A DNA stretch of 9,862 bases, taken from positions 1 to 9,862 of the forward strand of contig CAJMQR010000034.1 of NCBI GenBank assembly GCA_905215665.1, given 5' to 3'. This document shows, piece after piece, positions 1-7,075 of this stretch. This stretch comes from an uncultured bacterium. Lineage in GTDB: Bacteria; Bacillota; Clostridia; Oscillospirales; Oscillospiraceae. The first letter of the stretch is position 1, and each line of letters starts with the position of its first letter. The notes under the pieces are model-generated. The model searched no databases, was not told where the DNA came from, and worked only from the letters and a program-made list of their open reading frames with translations. The position numbers and the translations under genes are program-made.

Positions 1-2042
1 GGGAGGGTATCCACGGCGCTGCTGGCGGAAAAATAGGCATCCAAAATGTCTCTGGCGATTTGTGCCAGCTTGCTGCCTGCCGCGCCCTTTTCCACATAGA
101 CGGCGATGGAAATCTCGGGGTTGTTCGCCGGGGCGTAAAGGACAAAGGCGGCGTTATCCGAGCCGTTGCCGCCGTGTTCGGCGGTGCCGGTCTTGGAGCA
201 GACGGCTACGTCATAGTCGTGCAAATAGTAATAAGAGGTGCCGTTTGCCCAGGTCACACCCAGACGCATGCCTTCCGTATAGGCGGCGTAGGCTTCGTCC
301 GAGATCTGGAGCTGGCTTGCCACCTCGGGCTTGCTTTCATAGAGCAGTTCGCTGTAATCCGAGGACAGGACGCGCTGCAGGAAGGTTGCCTTATAGCGCG
401 TGCCGTGATTTGCCAGCGCGGAGGTATAGCAGCAGAGCTGCATGGGGGTGAAGCGGTTTTCCGACTGGCCGATGGAGGCCGCGACGGTGTCCGCGTCATA
501 CCAGCCGTCATAGCCCTCTCCGTAGAGGGCTTTTTTTGTTTCGGCGTTGGCACGGCGGCCGATGGTCTCATTGAGCTCGACGCCGGTTGCTTCGCCCAGT
601 CCCAGCGCCTTGGCGACCTCGTCGATCTTGGTGATACCGGTCAGATAGCCGACCTCATAGAAATAGTAGTTGCAGGAGACGGCGATGGCTTCCATCGCGT
701 TGACATAGCCGTGCGTGGCGCGGGAGGTGGTGTAGAGCATGCAGCGGGGCGTGTAGCCCACGTCCTCAAAGCGCCGGTAAATGCCCTTGTCCTCGATCTC
801 GACCCAGCGGCCGATGGTGCCGGAGTCAATGGCGGCAATGGCGGTGACCATCTTATAGGTGGAGCCGGGAGGATAGGCTGCCTGGAGCGCGCGGTTGTAA
901 AGCGGGGCGTAGTCCTCCTCCAGCAGCTTGTTGTAATCCTTGGAGTAGGTCGCGGGGTTGAAAGTCGGATAGCTGGCACAGGCGAGAATCTCGCCGGTCT
1001 TGACCTGCTGCACGACCACCGCGCCGCCCTCGGCGTCGGAGCCGCTGCCCTCGCCCTCACGAAGACTGAGGATATGAGCCGCAAGGGAGTCCTCCGCAAC
1101 CTTCTGCAGGTCGATGTCGATGGTCAGCTCAATGTTCTTGCCTGCCTGCGGCATCTTGCTGTAATACTCCTCCAGCACCGTGCCGTCGGAGGAGATGGTG
1201 GTGACGCGCGTGCCGTCCGTGCCGTGCAGCTCGTCTTCAAAGGCTTTTTCCAGGCCCTCCTTGCCGACATAGGCATCCATGGCATAGCCCTTTTCCTTGT
1301 AGATCTCGTATTCCTCCGCGTTCATCAGGCCGATACGGCCGAGGATATGCGCGGCATAGGTCGTGTTGTACTGCCTGACGGTGGAGGTCTCCACATTGGC
1401 GCCGGGGATGTTCAGCTCCGTGATGGCGGCCAGAGAGACGGCGTCCACGTCGTTGAGCAGCACATAGGTGGGCAGGGAGGTCCAGCGCCGCAGATCCAGC
1501 TCATAGCGGATGGAGATCACGCGCCGCGCTTCCTCCTCCGTCCAGTCGGCGGGCAGATTGTATTTGGCCTTCAGCCGGCGGATGAGCTGCGGAGCGGAAA
1601 TGTCGCTGTCCCAGCCGCGCTCCTTCAGAAAGGTCTTGAAATAGCTGTTCCAGGTGGAGGAATAGTCATCCGTCGTGTATTCATAGGGCTTTTCCATGGT
1701 TACGGGGAAGTGATCCGTGATTTCCAGCCCCAGCTCATAGCAGAGATTGGCCAGCCTGCGCAGGTTTTCATTGGGCGTCTCGGCGCTGAATACTACGGCG
1801 TTGATGAGCGTCAGATTGTAGCTTGCGCGGTTGCCGATGAGCACCTTGCCGTTACGGTCGAGGATTTCGCCGCGCGCCGCGATGACGCGGGTGCGGTATT
1901 CCTGCGAACCGCTGGGAGTGCTGTCCAGCTCCTTGGCCTGCGTGATCTGCACGTCGAAGAGGCGGACAGCGAAAACACCGGCCATCAGCGCGATCAGAAG
2001 CACGAGCACGCCCACGCGAAAGGAAAATTTATGTTGATTCAT
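1..2042 (-). CDS. mrdA: Penicillin-binding protein 2 (elongasome transpeptidase), 3' end cut by window edge
   Basis: Class B penicillin-binding protein that cross-links side-wall peptidoglycan outside the membrane, working with the Mre/Rod complex. About 680 codons are visible and stay open to the window edge, so only a short C-terminus is missing. The start is ATG at 2042, with GGAG 6 nt upstream, and it overlaps the end of mreD by 14 nt, suggesting translational coupling. A short cytoplasmic tail (MNQHKFSFR) precedes one membrane anchor (about residues 10-28). The dimerisation/pedestal region follows, including RGEILDRNG near residue 58. The catalytic boxes are all present and in frame: Ser394-TYK (in PPGSTYKM), Ser456-C-N (in AVSCNYYFYEVG) and Lys617-TG (in CSKTGTAEHGG). 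SIGQSEN near residue 523 is the usual conserved PBP2 segment. The position after mreC-mreD favours PBP2 over a division or sporulation PBP (FtsI/SpoVD). No frameshift was seen. Confidence 0.95.
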   Translation of the reverse strand, partial: MNQHKFSFRVGVLVLLIALMAGVFAVRLFDVQITQAKELDSTPSGSQEYRTRVIAARGEILDRNGKVLIGNRASYNLTLINAVVFSAETPNENLRRLANLCYELGLEITDHFPVTMEKPYEYTTDDYSSTWNSYFKTFLKERGWDSDISAPQLIRRLKAKYNLPADWTEEEARRVISIRYELDLRRWTSLPTYVLLNDVDAVSLAAITELNIPGANVETSTVRQYNTTYAAHILGRIGLMNAEEYEIYKEKGYAMDAYVGKEGLEKAFEDELHGTDGTRVTTISSDGTVLEEYYSKMPQAGKNIELTIDIDLQKVAEDSLAAHILSLREGEGSGSDAEGGAVVVQQVKTGEILACASYPTFNPATYSKDYNKLLEEDYAPLYNRALQAAYPPGSTYKMVTAIAAIDSGTIGRWVEIEDKGIYRRFEDVGYTPRCMLYTTSRATHGYVNAMEAIAVSCNYYFYEVGYLTGITKIDEVAKALGLGEATGVELNETIGRRANAETKKALYGEGYDGWYDADTVAASIGQSENRFTPMQLCCYTSALANHGTRYKATFLQRVLSSDYSELLYESKPEVASQLQISDEAYAAYTEGMRLGVTWANGTSYYYLHDYDVAVCSKTGTAEHGGNGSDNAAFVLYAPANNPEISIAVYVEKGAAGSKLAQIARDILDAYFSASSAVDTL

Positions 2043-2565
2043 AGCTTGCTCCGATTTTTGCGATGCATTTGACCAGCCAGTAAAGCAGCGGCTGGCTCAG
2101 GATGGACACGAGGACGCAGGGAATCAGTTGCTGCGTAAACAGCGAGACGGACATCTGGCCGAGGAAGTACTTGAGAAGGAAACAGAGCGCCTGATCACAG
2201 CAGAGAGCCAGAAAGCTGATGGCCAGACAGGGAAGAAAACGGTTGATGAGTACCGCGCGGCACAGAAGCGCGCCCAGCACCGGCACGACGGTCAACACCA
2301 GAATACTGACGCTTCCCTGATCGGCGCCGGACAGACACCAGAACACCGAGGCGATCAGGGCAAACAGTCCGCCGCGCTCCGCCCCCTCCCGCAGGCACAC
2401 ACAGGAGATGACGACGGGAACGAAGCTGGGATGGATGCCGAAGACGGTACGGTTGCCGAGAACGACGGTCTGCACCATCATGACGGTCAGAAACAGCAGG
2501 CTGTACAGTGCCCAGCGCAGGATCAGCAGCCACTGCCGGGGCGTGATATAGAGTTTATCCAGCAA
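2029..2565 (-). CDS. mreD: Rod shape-determining membrane protein MreD
   Basis: A 178-aa polytopic membrane protein. The MreD family bridges MreC and the rest of the elongasome in the cytoplasmic membrane. Hydrophobic segments fall at about residues 14-36, 48-58, 65-80, 85-106, 109-134 and 147-168, giving five or six membrane spans, which is normal for MreD in both length and layout. The sequence itself diverges fast in this family, so the call rests mainly on topology and on its place between mreC and a PBP2 gene. The start is TTG at 2563-2565, chosen because a nine-base purine-rich Shine-Dalgarno sequence (GGAGAGGAG) ends 8 nt upstream. The gene begins 21 nt after the mreC stop and its last 14 nt overlap the mrdA start. 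Confidence 0.88.
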   Translation of the reverse strand: MLDKLYITPRQWLLILRWALYSLLFLTVMMVQTVVLGNRTVFGIHPSFVPVVISCVCLREGAERGGLFALIASVFWCLSGADQGSVSILVLTVVPVLGALLCRAVLINRFLPCLAISFLALCCDQALCFLLKYFLGQMSVSLFTQQLIPCVLVSILSQPLLYWLVKCIAKIGASYEST

Positions 2566-2573
2566 GGCGACGA

Positions 2574-2582
2574 CTCCTCTCC
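2574..2582 (-). promoter_or_regulatory. Ribosome binding site deciding the TTG start of mreD
   Basis: On the minus strand this reads GGAGAGGAG, 8 nt before the TTG at 2565. There is no better-placed ATG or GTG nearby, so it fixes the start of mreD at a TTG codon. Confidence 0.75.
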
Positions 2583-2586
2583 ACGG

Positions 2587-3417
2587 TCACTGGCTGACAT
2601 AGTCGGTGATGATAAAAACCTGCACCAGATCGTCAAAATCCGCCGCCGGCTGCAGAATGGCATATTTGGCGACGCCTGTTTCGTCGAAGCCCGCGTCCTC
2701 GATATAGCCGAGGATCAAATCCTTGGGATACACGGTGGAGCCGGTGGTGACGACCTGATCGTTGTTGCGCAGCACGGCCTCCGTCGGCAGGTAATTCATG
2801 CGGAGGCTGCCCGCGTTGCCGGTGGTGTAGGCGCCCTGCACCACGCCGGTATAGCCGGAGGAGGCAATGCAGGCGCTGACCTCCAGAGAGGTGTCCAGCA
2901 CGGTAGTGATTGTGGCCCAGTTCCGGCCGACCTCGGTGATCAGACCGACCACCTGCCCGTATTCCGTCACCGCGACCATACCGGTGCTCAGACCGGAGTT
3001 GGTGCCCTTGCCGATGGTGAAGGTGCTTTTCCAGTTTGAGGAATCCCACGAGACAATGTAGGCGGCGCAGAAACGGTAATCCTCGTGTTCCTCACTCAGC
3101 CTCAGCAGCTCGCGCAGACGCTCGTTTTCGCGCTGGAGGGAATCGGCGCTGCGCACCTCGTCCTCCATGGAGGCGATACGCTGCTCCAGATAGGAATTCT
3201 TTGCCTCCAGCGCCTCGTAGTTGAAAATATAATTATAGTAGCGCTCGGCCTGACGGGTCAGCGCGCTGACGCCGCTGCGGATGGGCGTCAGGATCGCCTG
3301 AACCGTCCTTCCGCCCCAGACCGTGCCGGAGAGGGCCGCCGTAATGGCGGTAGCCGCCGCCAGCACGACGGCGAGAATCAGAATCAGCTTGACACGGCCG
3401 GATAGCTTTCGTTTCAA
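2587..3417 (-). CDS. mreC: Rod shape-determining protein MreC
   Basis: A 276-aa bitopic membrane protein of the elongasome. MreC proteins form antiparallel filaments in the periplasm or cell-wall space and activate PBP2/RodA. Visible parts in order: a basic N-terminus (MKRKLSGRVK); one membrane anchor (about 11-30); a coiled coil (about 67-109, rich in E, L and R, with the run LQRENERLRELLRLSEE); and the two-barrel MreC core from about 118 to the end. The core includes SSNWKSTFTIGKGTNSGL and GMVAVTEYGQVVGLITEVG, both typical of the family. Length is normal. It starts with TTG at 3415-3417, supported by GAGGTGA about 6 nt upstream, and begins 19 nt after maf. The order mreC-mreD-mrdA downstream confirms the role. 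mreB, often the gene just before mreC, is missing here. Confidence 0.95.
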   Translation of the reverse strand: MKRKLSGRVKLILILAVVLAAATAITAALSGTVWGGRTVQAILTPIRSGVSALTRQAERYYNYIFNYEALEAKNSYLEQRIASMEDEVRSADSLQRENERLRELLRLSEEHEDYRFCAAYIVSWDSSNWKSTFTIGKGTNSGLSTGMVAVTEYGQVVGLITEVGRNWATITTVLDTSLEVSACIASSGYTGVVQGAYTTGNAGSLRMNYLPTEAVLRNNDQVVTTGSTVYPKDLILGYIEDAGFDETGVAKYAILQPAADFDDLVQVFIITDYVSQ

Positions 3418-3423
3418 CAGAAA

Positions 3424-3430
3424 TCACCTC
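3424..3430 (-). promoter_or_regulatory. Ribosome binding site deciding the TTG start of mreC
   Basis: On the minus strand this reads GAGGTGA, 6 nt before the TTG at 3417, inside the 19-nt gap between maf and mreC. It supports initiation at TTG with the expected MKRK start. Confidence 0.7.
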
Positions 3431-3436
3431 GCAGGC

Positions 3437-4012
3437 TCAGCAGCCCAGCAGTTTTACGCCGAAGCGCCGCAGCAGGATGGTCAGGGTGCAGACGGGAAGC
3501 CCCATGACATTGTAATAGTCCCCGTCCAGCCCCACGACAAACATGGCCGCGAGTCCCTGAATCCCATAGGCGCCGGCTTTGTCCATCGGCTCTCCCGTGG
3601 CGATGTAATTGCGGATCTCCGCATCCGACAGCGCACGGAAACGCAGTGTGGTTGCGACGGTCAGATTCTCCGTGCGGTCGCCGCCGAGAACTGTCAGTCC
3701 GGTCAGTACCTGATGGTCGCGGCCGGAGAGACGGCGCAGCATGGAGAAGGCTTCGCTCTCGGAGCGGGGCTTTCCCATGGTCAGTCCGTCGCAGACCACG
3801 ATGGTGTCCGCGCCGATGATGATGTCGTCGGGATGGCATGTGCCGCGCACGGCCTGCGCCTTTGCAAGGCTGACGCGGGCGACCTCGTCGGCGGGATTCG
3901 CGAAGGGATCCATCTTTTCATCGATTTTGCTTGTTTTTACCGTAAATTCAACGCCCATACGCGCCAGCAGTTCACTGCGGCGGGGAGACTTTGATGCAAG
4001 GATGATAGCCAT
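3437..4012 (-). CDS. maf: Maf family nucleoside triphosphate pyrophosphatase
   Basis: A 191-aa cytoplasmic enzyme of the Maf/Ham1 superfamily. Members hydrolyse dTTP, UTP or modified nucleotides to monophosphate and pyrophosphate, and Maf has been linked to septum formation in Bacillus. The N-terminal nucleotide-binding motif SKSPRR (residues 7-12) is intact. The catalytic Asp69 sits in IIIGADTIV, followed by MGKP (79-82) and the C-terminal EPMDKAGAYGIQG block (141-153) that lines the active site. These motifs fit the dTTP/UTP-type (YhdE-like) subgroup. The ATG at 4010-4012 is chosen because AGGAGG lies 5 nt upstream and because Maf proteins start with this short strand before SKSPRR. The reading frame is open further upstream, but that stretch is antisense to no gene and simply overlaps the end of the U32 gene out of frame. 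It begins 13 nt after the U32 stop. maf next to mreC is common in Firmicutes. Confidence 0.95.
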   Translation of the reverse strand: MAIILASKSPRRSELLARMGVEFTVKTSKIDEKMDPFANPADEVARVSLAKAQAVRGTCHPDDIIIGADTIVVCDGLTMGKPRSESEAFSMLRRLSGRDHQVLTGLTVLGGDRTENLTVATTLRFRALSDAEIRNYIATGEPMDKAGAYGIQGLAAMFVVGLDGDYYNVMGLPVCTLTILLRRFGVKLLGC

Positions 4013-4025
4013 ATTGACCTCCTGT

Positions 4026-6110
4026 TTATTCAACACCGCGCAGATACAGACCACGGGTGCAGGCGCCCGGGTCGAAGGAGGCGCCTTGTGTCCATGCGGA
4101 CAGGACGCTGTTGACCTCGCCGGTGTTCTCCGTGGTGAAGGACAGGCGCAGCGCCCAGAGACCGATTCTGCGCACGTTTTCTTTCTTGTCCAGTAAATAG
4201 AGCTTCTTCCCGTTGAGGACGACACTTCGACAGGTGCCGCAGTCGCGCACCACGCGGAATTCCTCCCCCATCCGATCCACAAGCTTGACGGGGCCCGCAT
4301 GGCAGGTGCAGGCGCCGGTGCGGTTTTTGATGATGCAGTTTTCCGTCAGCATCAGGGGCAGCCGCCCGTAGACGATCATCTCCGTCGGAAGCGGCTTGGA
4401 GATGTCGCGAAGCTGGGGAAGCGACAGCTCGAAGGACGCGGTGCAGGAGACGAAGCCCAGATGCCGGAGCGTCTCCATCGCGCGGGAGTTGAAGACGTTC
4501 ATGCCAAAGTCCGCGGCGGGCTCCATGCCGCGCGAAAGCACCAGCGGAAGATGGCCGAGATTGCCGATCAGGACCCGGCGGATGCCGAGCGACGCGGCAT
4601 TTTCCAGTGCGTCCAGCACGCCGCGGGTTTCGTCGTCGCGGATGACGCGGGGCAGCGTCACGGCAAGCTCCTGCTCCTTGGCAAGCCTGCGGAAGAGATC
4701 GGACTGTTCGGAGACTTCGGAAAGGGGAACGTAGATCATTGCGGGATGCAGGCGCAGCATCTGCGGCGTGATCTGCGCGGCTTTCAGGACGCTGACGGTC
4801 AGCGCCGGCTGCGCTTTCTGACCAAAGAATTTGGACGGCTCGTGATATGCGCCGATCTCCGGGGCGGCGCGCCTTCCGCGGACGGCGGAAAGGTGCGCCA
4901 GTACCTCACGGCGCAGCCGGTTGAGCTCGGCGGCGGGAATGCTCAGACCGGGATCGACCACGCTGCGCACGGAGCGGCAGACGAAGGGCGTTCCGCCGGT
5001 TTTGGACAGACGCGCCGCAAGCTCCTCCGGCGTGACGGCGCGCCGCTGAGCTTCCTCCGGCGGCTGGCCCTGGGCCTTGCAGATGTTGCCGTCGTCGTCC
5101 TGCACGGCGAGCATCAGATTCTGGCCGCGGGTGGCGATGGCATAGAACTGCACAGGCACCCTCTGCGGCTCGATGGACTCATAGGTCGCGCGCGCTGCTT
5201 GCAGCAGCGCCTTGTTTTCCTGCTCCGGCAGGCGCGTGCCGAACATCTGGCGGCCCGGAGCACCTTCGTAGTATCCCTGCGTGAAGCCCTGACGGGAAAA
5301 AGCAGCGCGCAGCGCCTCCATCTGTTCCCGTCCCACGCCGGCGCCGTCCAGCGCACTGCGGTAAATGCCGGTTACGGTGGCAACGTATTCCGGCCGCTTC
5401 ATGCGGCCTTCAATCTTGATGCTGGCGACACCCATGCGGTCCAGCTCGTCCAGATAGCGGATCAGACAGTTGTCCCGCAGGCTCAGGGGATACTTCTCCT
5501 CAAAACGGTCGTAACCATAGGGGAGGCGGCAGGGCTGGGCGCACTGGCCGCGGTTCCCCGAACGGCGGCCGATGACGGATGACATATAGCATTGCCCGGA
5601 GCAGGACATGCACAGCGCACCATGGACAAACACTTCGATTTCGATGGGGCTGTTGCGGCAGATAAAGGCGATGGCGTCCCGCGGCAGTTCTCTGGCCAGT
5701 ACCACACGTGAGAGCCCAAGCGCGGCGGCCTCGCGGACGCCTTCGAGTGAGTGAAGACTCATCTGGGTGGAAGCATGCAGGGCGACCTTCGGCGCGATCT
5801 GCCTGCAAAGGGAGACGATGCCGAGATCCTGCACGATAAAGGCGTCGACGCCCGCGCGGGCGGCTGCGGCGATGTATTCCGCGGCGGAAGGCATTTCGCG
5901 GTCCGTGACCAGCGTGTTGAGCGTCAGATGGACGGCGACCCCGCGCACGTGGCAGTAGCGCACCACCTCAGGCAGCTCGTCCAGTGTGAAATTTCTTGCG
6001 CCGCGGCGCGCATTGAAGCTGTCAACGCCGAGATAGACCGCGTCTGCGCCGTTACAGACGGCGGCGTGCAGGGCGTCGGACGAGCCTGCGGGAGAAAGTA
6101 GTTCGAGCAT
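4026..6110 (-). CDS. U32 family peptidase / RlhA-type protein with DUF3656-like C-terminus
   Basis: A 694-aa protein of the U32 family. Some members were named collagenase-like peptidases. Better studied ones (RlhA, TrhP) hydroxylate 23S rRNA or tRNA using an Fe-S cluster and prephenate, so an RNA-modifying role is as likely as a protease one. The N-terminus MLELLSPAGS is typical, followed by GADAVYLG and NARRGARNF. The cysteine signature HGALC...SGQC...GNRGQCAQPCR gives Cys167, Cys174, Cys190 and Cys194 (C-x6-C-x15-C-x3-C), the expected cluster ligands. KIEGRMKRPEYVA (about 231-243) closes the catalytic domain. The long remainder matches the extended, DUF3656-bearing U32 proteins and has a second cysteine group at about 592-627. 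It ends in TRGLYLRGVE, also typical. The Shine-Dalgarno sequence is weak (GGGG, 8 nt before ATG). It is the first gene of the maf-mre operon. Confidence 0.9.
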   Translation of the reverse strand: MLELLSPAGSSDALHAAVCNGADAVYLGVDSFNARRGARNFTLDELPEVVRYCHVRGVAVHLTLNTLVTDREMPSAAEYIAAAARAGVDAFIVQDLGIVSLCRQIAPKVALHASTQMSLHSLEGVREAAALGLSRVVLARELPRDAIAFICRNSPIEIEVFVHGALCMSCSGQCYMSSVIGRRSGNRGQCAQPCRLPYGYDRFEEKYPLSLRDNCLIRYLDELDRMGVASIKIEGRMKRPEYVATVTGIYRSALDGAGVGREQMEALRAAFSRQGFTQGYYEGAPGRQMFGTRLPEQENKALLQAARATYESIEPQRVPVQFYAIATRGQNLMLAVQDDDGNICKAQGQPPEEAQRRAVTPEELAARLSKTGGTPFVCRSVRSVVDPGLSIPAAELNRLRREVLAHLSAVRGRRAAPEIGAYHEPSKFFGQKAQPALTVSVLKAAQITPQMLRLHPAMIYVPLSEVSEQSDLFRRLAKEQELAVTLPRVIRDDETRGVLDALENAASLGIRRVLIGNLGHLPLVLSRGMEPAADFGMNVFNSRAMETLRHLGFVSCTASFELSLPQLRDISKPLPTEMIVYGRLPLMLTENCIIKNRTGACTCHAGPVKLVDRMGEEFRVVRDCGTCRSVVLNGKKLYLLDKKENVRRIGLWALRLSFTTENTGEVNSVLSAWTQGASFDPGACTRGLYLRGVE

Positions 6111-6151
6111 ATGGAAAACCCCGTTTACGGAAGGATAAGGTCAATTCAAAA

Positions 6152-6165
6152 GCACGAATCCGTGC
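6152..6165. repeat. Short inverted repeat at the predicted 5' end of the U32 transcript
   Basis: GCACG-AATC-CGTGC, a perfect 5-bp stem with a 4-nt loop. It lies directly downstream (in minus-strand sense) of the -10 box at 6173-6178, so it would form right at the mRNA start or act as an operator over the start site. Function is inferred only. Confidence 0.5.
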
Positions 6166-6171
6166 AATCTG

Positions 6172-6183
6172 TATTATAGCATA
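6172..6183 (-). promoter_or_regulatory. Extended -10 promoter for the U32-maf-mre operon
   Basis: The minus strand reads TATGCTATAATA, containing a perfect TATAAT at 6173-6178 preceded by the TGn extension. No good -35 box lies 16-18 bp upstream, so the promoter would depend on the extended -10. The predicted start is near 6166, about 56 nt before the U32 ATG. Confidence 0.6.
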
Positions 6184-6534
6184 AAACCGGGGCGGAAAGC
6201 TAGAATCCGCGGATTTTTTCCCTACAATTTTCGACAGAAAATTCGGCATTTTCACCATAGCGCGGGAAAAAGCGGGGAGAAACGGGGGAAACACAATCTG
6301 TGGCCGCTAGGTAGACATAATACCACAAATTGTCTCGCGAAACAAATCGAAAAGAGGGAATTTCTGCGTGGATTCCCACAGGAATCAGACCCAAACAGGA
6401 CGTGTTACAGGATAAGCCGGACCGTGGCCAGCAGACCGGCGCAGAAAACCGCAGAAAAATTTGTAGATTTTCAACAGTTTCCACATAAAATAACAGAAGG
6501 GAAAAGTATTTCCAACCTGAGCGCGGCATGAGGA
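6184..6534. other. Intergenic stretch of about 350 bp between divergent promoters, no gene recognised
   Basis: Open frames here are short, lack ribosome binding sites and show no familiar protein features. The region holds several small inverted repeats: the palindrome AATCCGCGGATT (6204-6215), AATTTTC-GACA-GAAAATT (6226-6243) and GATTCC-CACA-GGAATC (6371-6386). It also has an AT-rich part near 6460-6500 with TTTTCAACA and TTTCCACA words that loosely resemble DnaA boxes. It could be a long upstream regulatory region or hide a small RNA; nothing decisive is visible. Confidence 0.5.
6317..6345 (-). promoter_or_regulatory. Possible second, upstream promoter towards the U32 operon
   Basis: On the minus strand, TTGTTT (6340-6345) is separated by 17 bp from TATTAT (6317-6322), and the -10 is preceded by TGG, an extended -10. 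If used, it would give a leader of about 200 nt before the U32 start. The -35 match is poor, so this is tentative. Confidence 0.3.
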
Positions 6535-6563
6535 TTGCATATCTGGCAAAAATATGCTATAAT
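6535..6563 (+). promoter_or_regulatory. Sigma-A promoter for the vanZ-like gene and metG
   Basis: TTGCAT at 6535-6540, a 17-bp spacer, then a perfect TATAAT at 6558-6563 that also has the TGn extension (TGCTATAAT). This is the best plus-strand promoter in the intergenic region. The predicted start is near 6570, giving a leader of about 73 nt. Confidence 0.8.
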
Positions 6564-6577
6564 ATCACCTACGGTGT

Positions 6578-6614
6578 CCGCAGGCGGCATACGACTGCGT
6601 CACGCCGTCTGCGG
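6578..6614 (+). promoter_or_regulatory. Leader hairpin upstream of the vanZ-like gene
   Basis: Arms CCGCAGGCGGC (6578-6588) and GCCGTCTGCGG (6604-6614) form an 11-bp stem with one G-U pair and a 15-nt loop. It starts about 8 nt into the predicted transcript and ends 18 nt before the ribosome binding site. The nearest T-run (6626-6630) is more than 10 nt beyond the stem, so it is not a standard terminator. An mRNA-stabilising or regulatory leader is possible. Confidence 0.5.
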
Positions 6615-6642
6615 TAGCTTGCGTATTTTTCGGAGGCTTTGT

Positions 6643-7053
6643 ATGAAGCGTTACAAATTTCGTACCTATCTGGTTCTGACCCTGCTGTGGCTGGCGATGG
6701 TACTTCTGCAGGCCTGTCTTCCCGGCGAGGCCAGCTATGCGGAGAGCAACGGCGTCCTCGCGCTGGCGCATGTGGTCTTTCCGTGGCTGACGCATGCCGT
6801 CCTGCGCCGTGCGGCGCACCTGATCGAGTATTTCCTTCTGGGCTTCTTTATGGCCGGAACCTTCTGTCATGCCCGGAAATTCACGCTGTTCAAGCCCATG
6901 TTTTTCTGCCTGCTGACGGCGCTCTGCGACGAGACGGTGAAAATCTTCATCGCCGGACGCGTGGCGCAGATCAGCGATATCTGGCTGGATTTTGCCGGCG
7001 CCATGGCGGGCATCCTGCTGATGTGGCTCATTTCCGCAATAAAAAGACGTTAA
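6643..7053 (+). CDS. VanZ family membrane protein
   Basis: A 136-aa integral membrane protein of the VanZ-like family, named after the teicoplanin-resistance accessory protein VanZ; the function of most chromosomal members is unknown. Predicted membrane spans lie at about 9-25, 59-76, 81-97 and 114-131. The family motifs are present: RRAAHLIEYFLLGFF (55-69, with His59 and Glu62), CDETVKIFIAGR (95-106, with the Asp-Glu pair and Gly-Arg), then SDIWLDFAGAMAGILL (111-126). ATG at 6643 is chosen because GGAGG sits 6 nt upstream; the frame is open further upstream, but that stretch runs through the promoter and leader hairpin. It lies 22 nt before metG and should share its transcript. Nothing nearby suggests glycopeptide resistance: no vanH, vanA or vanX. 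Confidence 0.9.
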   Translation: MKRYKFRTYLVLTLLWLAMVLLQACLPGEASYAESNGVLALAHVVFPWLTHAVLRRAAHLIEYFLLGFFMAGTFCHARKFTLFKPMFFCLLTALCDETVKIFIAGRVAQISDIWLDFAGAMAGILLMWLISAIKRR

Positions 7054-7075
7054 TACATGAAAGAAGGTCCCCAAT

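Noticed and set aside
60..2072. A 670-codon open frame on the plus strand opposite mrdA
   Set aside because: It is antisense to a gene with intact SxxK, SxN and KTG boxes in the opposite frame. The protein is low in recognisable structure, and long shadow frames are expected in GC-rich DNA.
4013..4300. N-terminal extension of Maf by 96 codons
   Set aside because: It overlaps the U32 coding end in another frame. The ATG at 4012 has AGGAGG at ideal spacing and matches the family start.
4299..5582. A 427-codon plus-strand open frame opposite the U32 gene
   Set aside because: Shadow of the U32 coding frame; no motifs and no promoter or ribosome binding site.
6460..6500. Possible DnaA boxes / replication origin
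   Set aside because: The words TTTTCAACA and GTTTCCACA each differ from TTATCCACA at two positions, are few, and no dnaA, dnaN or rpmH is nearby.
6535..6642. N-terminal extension of the VanZ-like protein by 36 codons
   Set aside because: It would begin on the -35 box and run through the promoter and leader hairpin. The ATG at 6643 has a proper GGAGG.
6643..7053. Glycopeptide resistance locus
   Set aside because: Only a VanZ-like protein is present, with no vanR/S/H/A/X. Such proteins are common in Clostridia without resistance.
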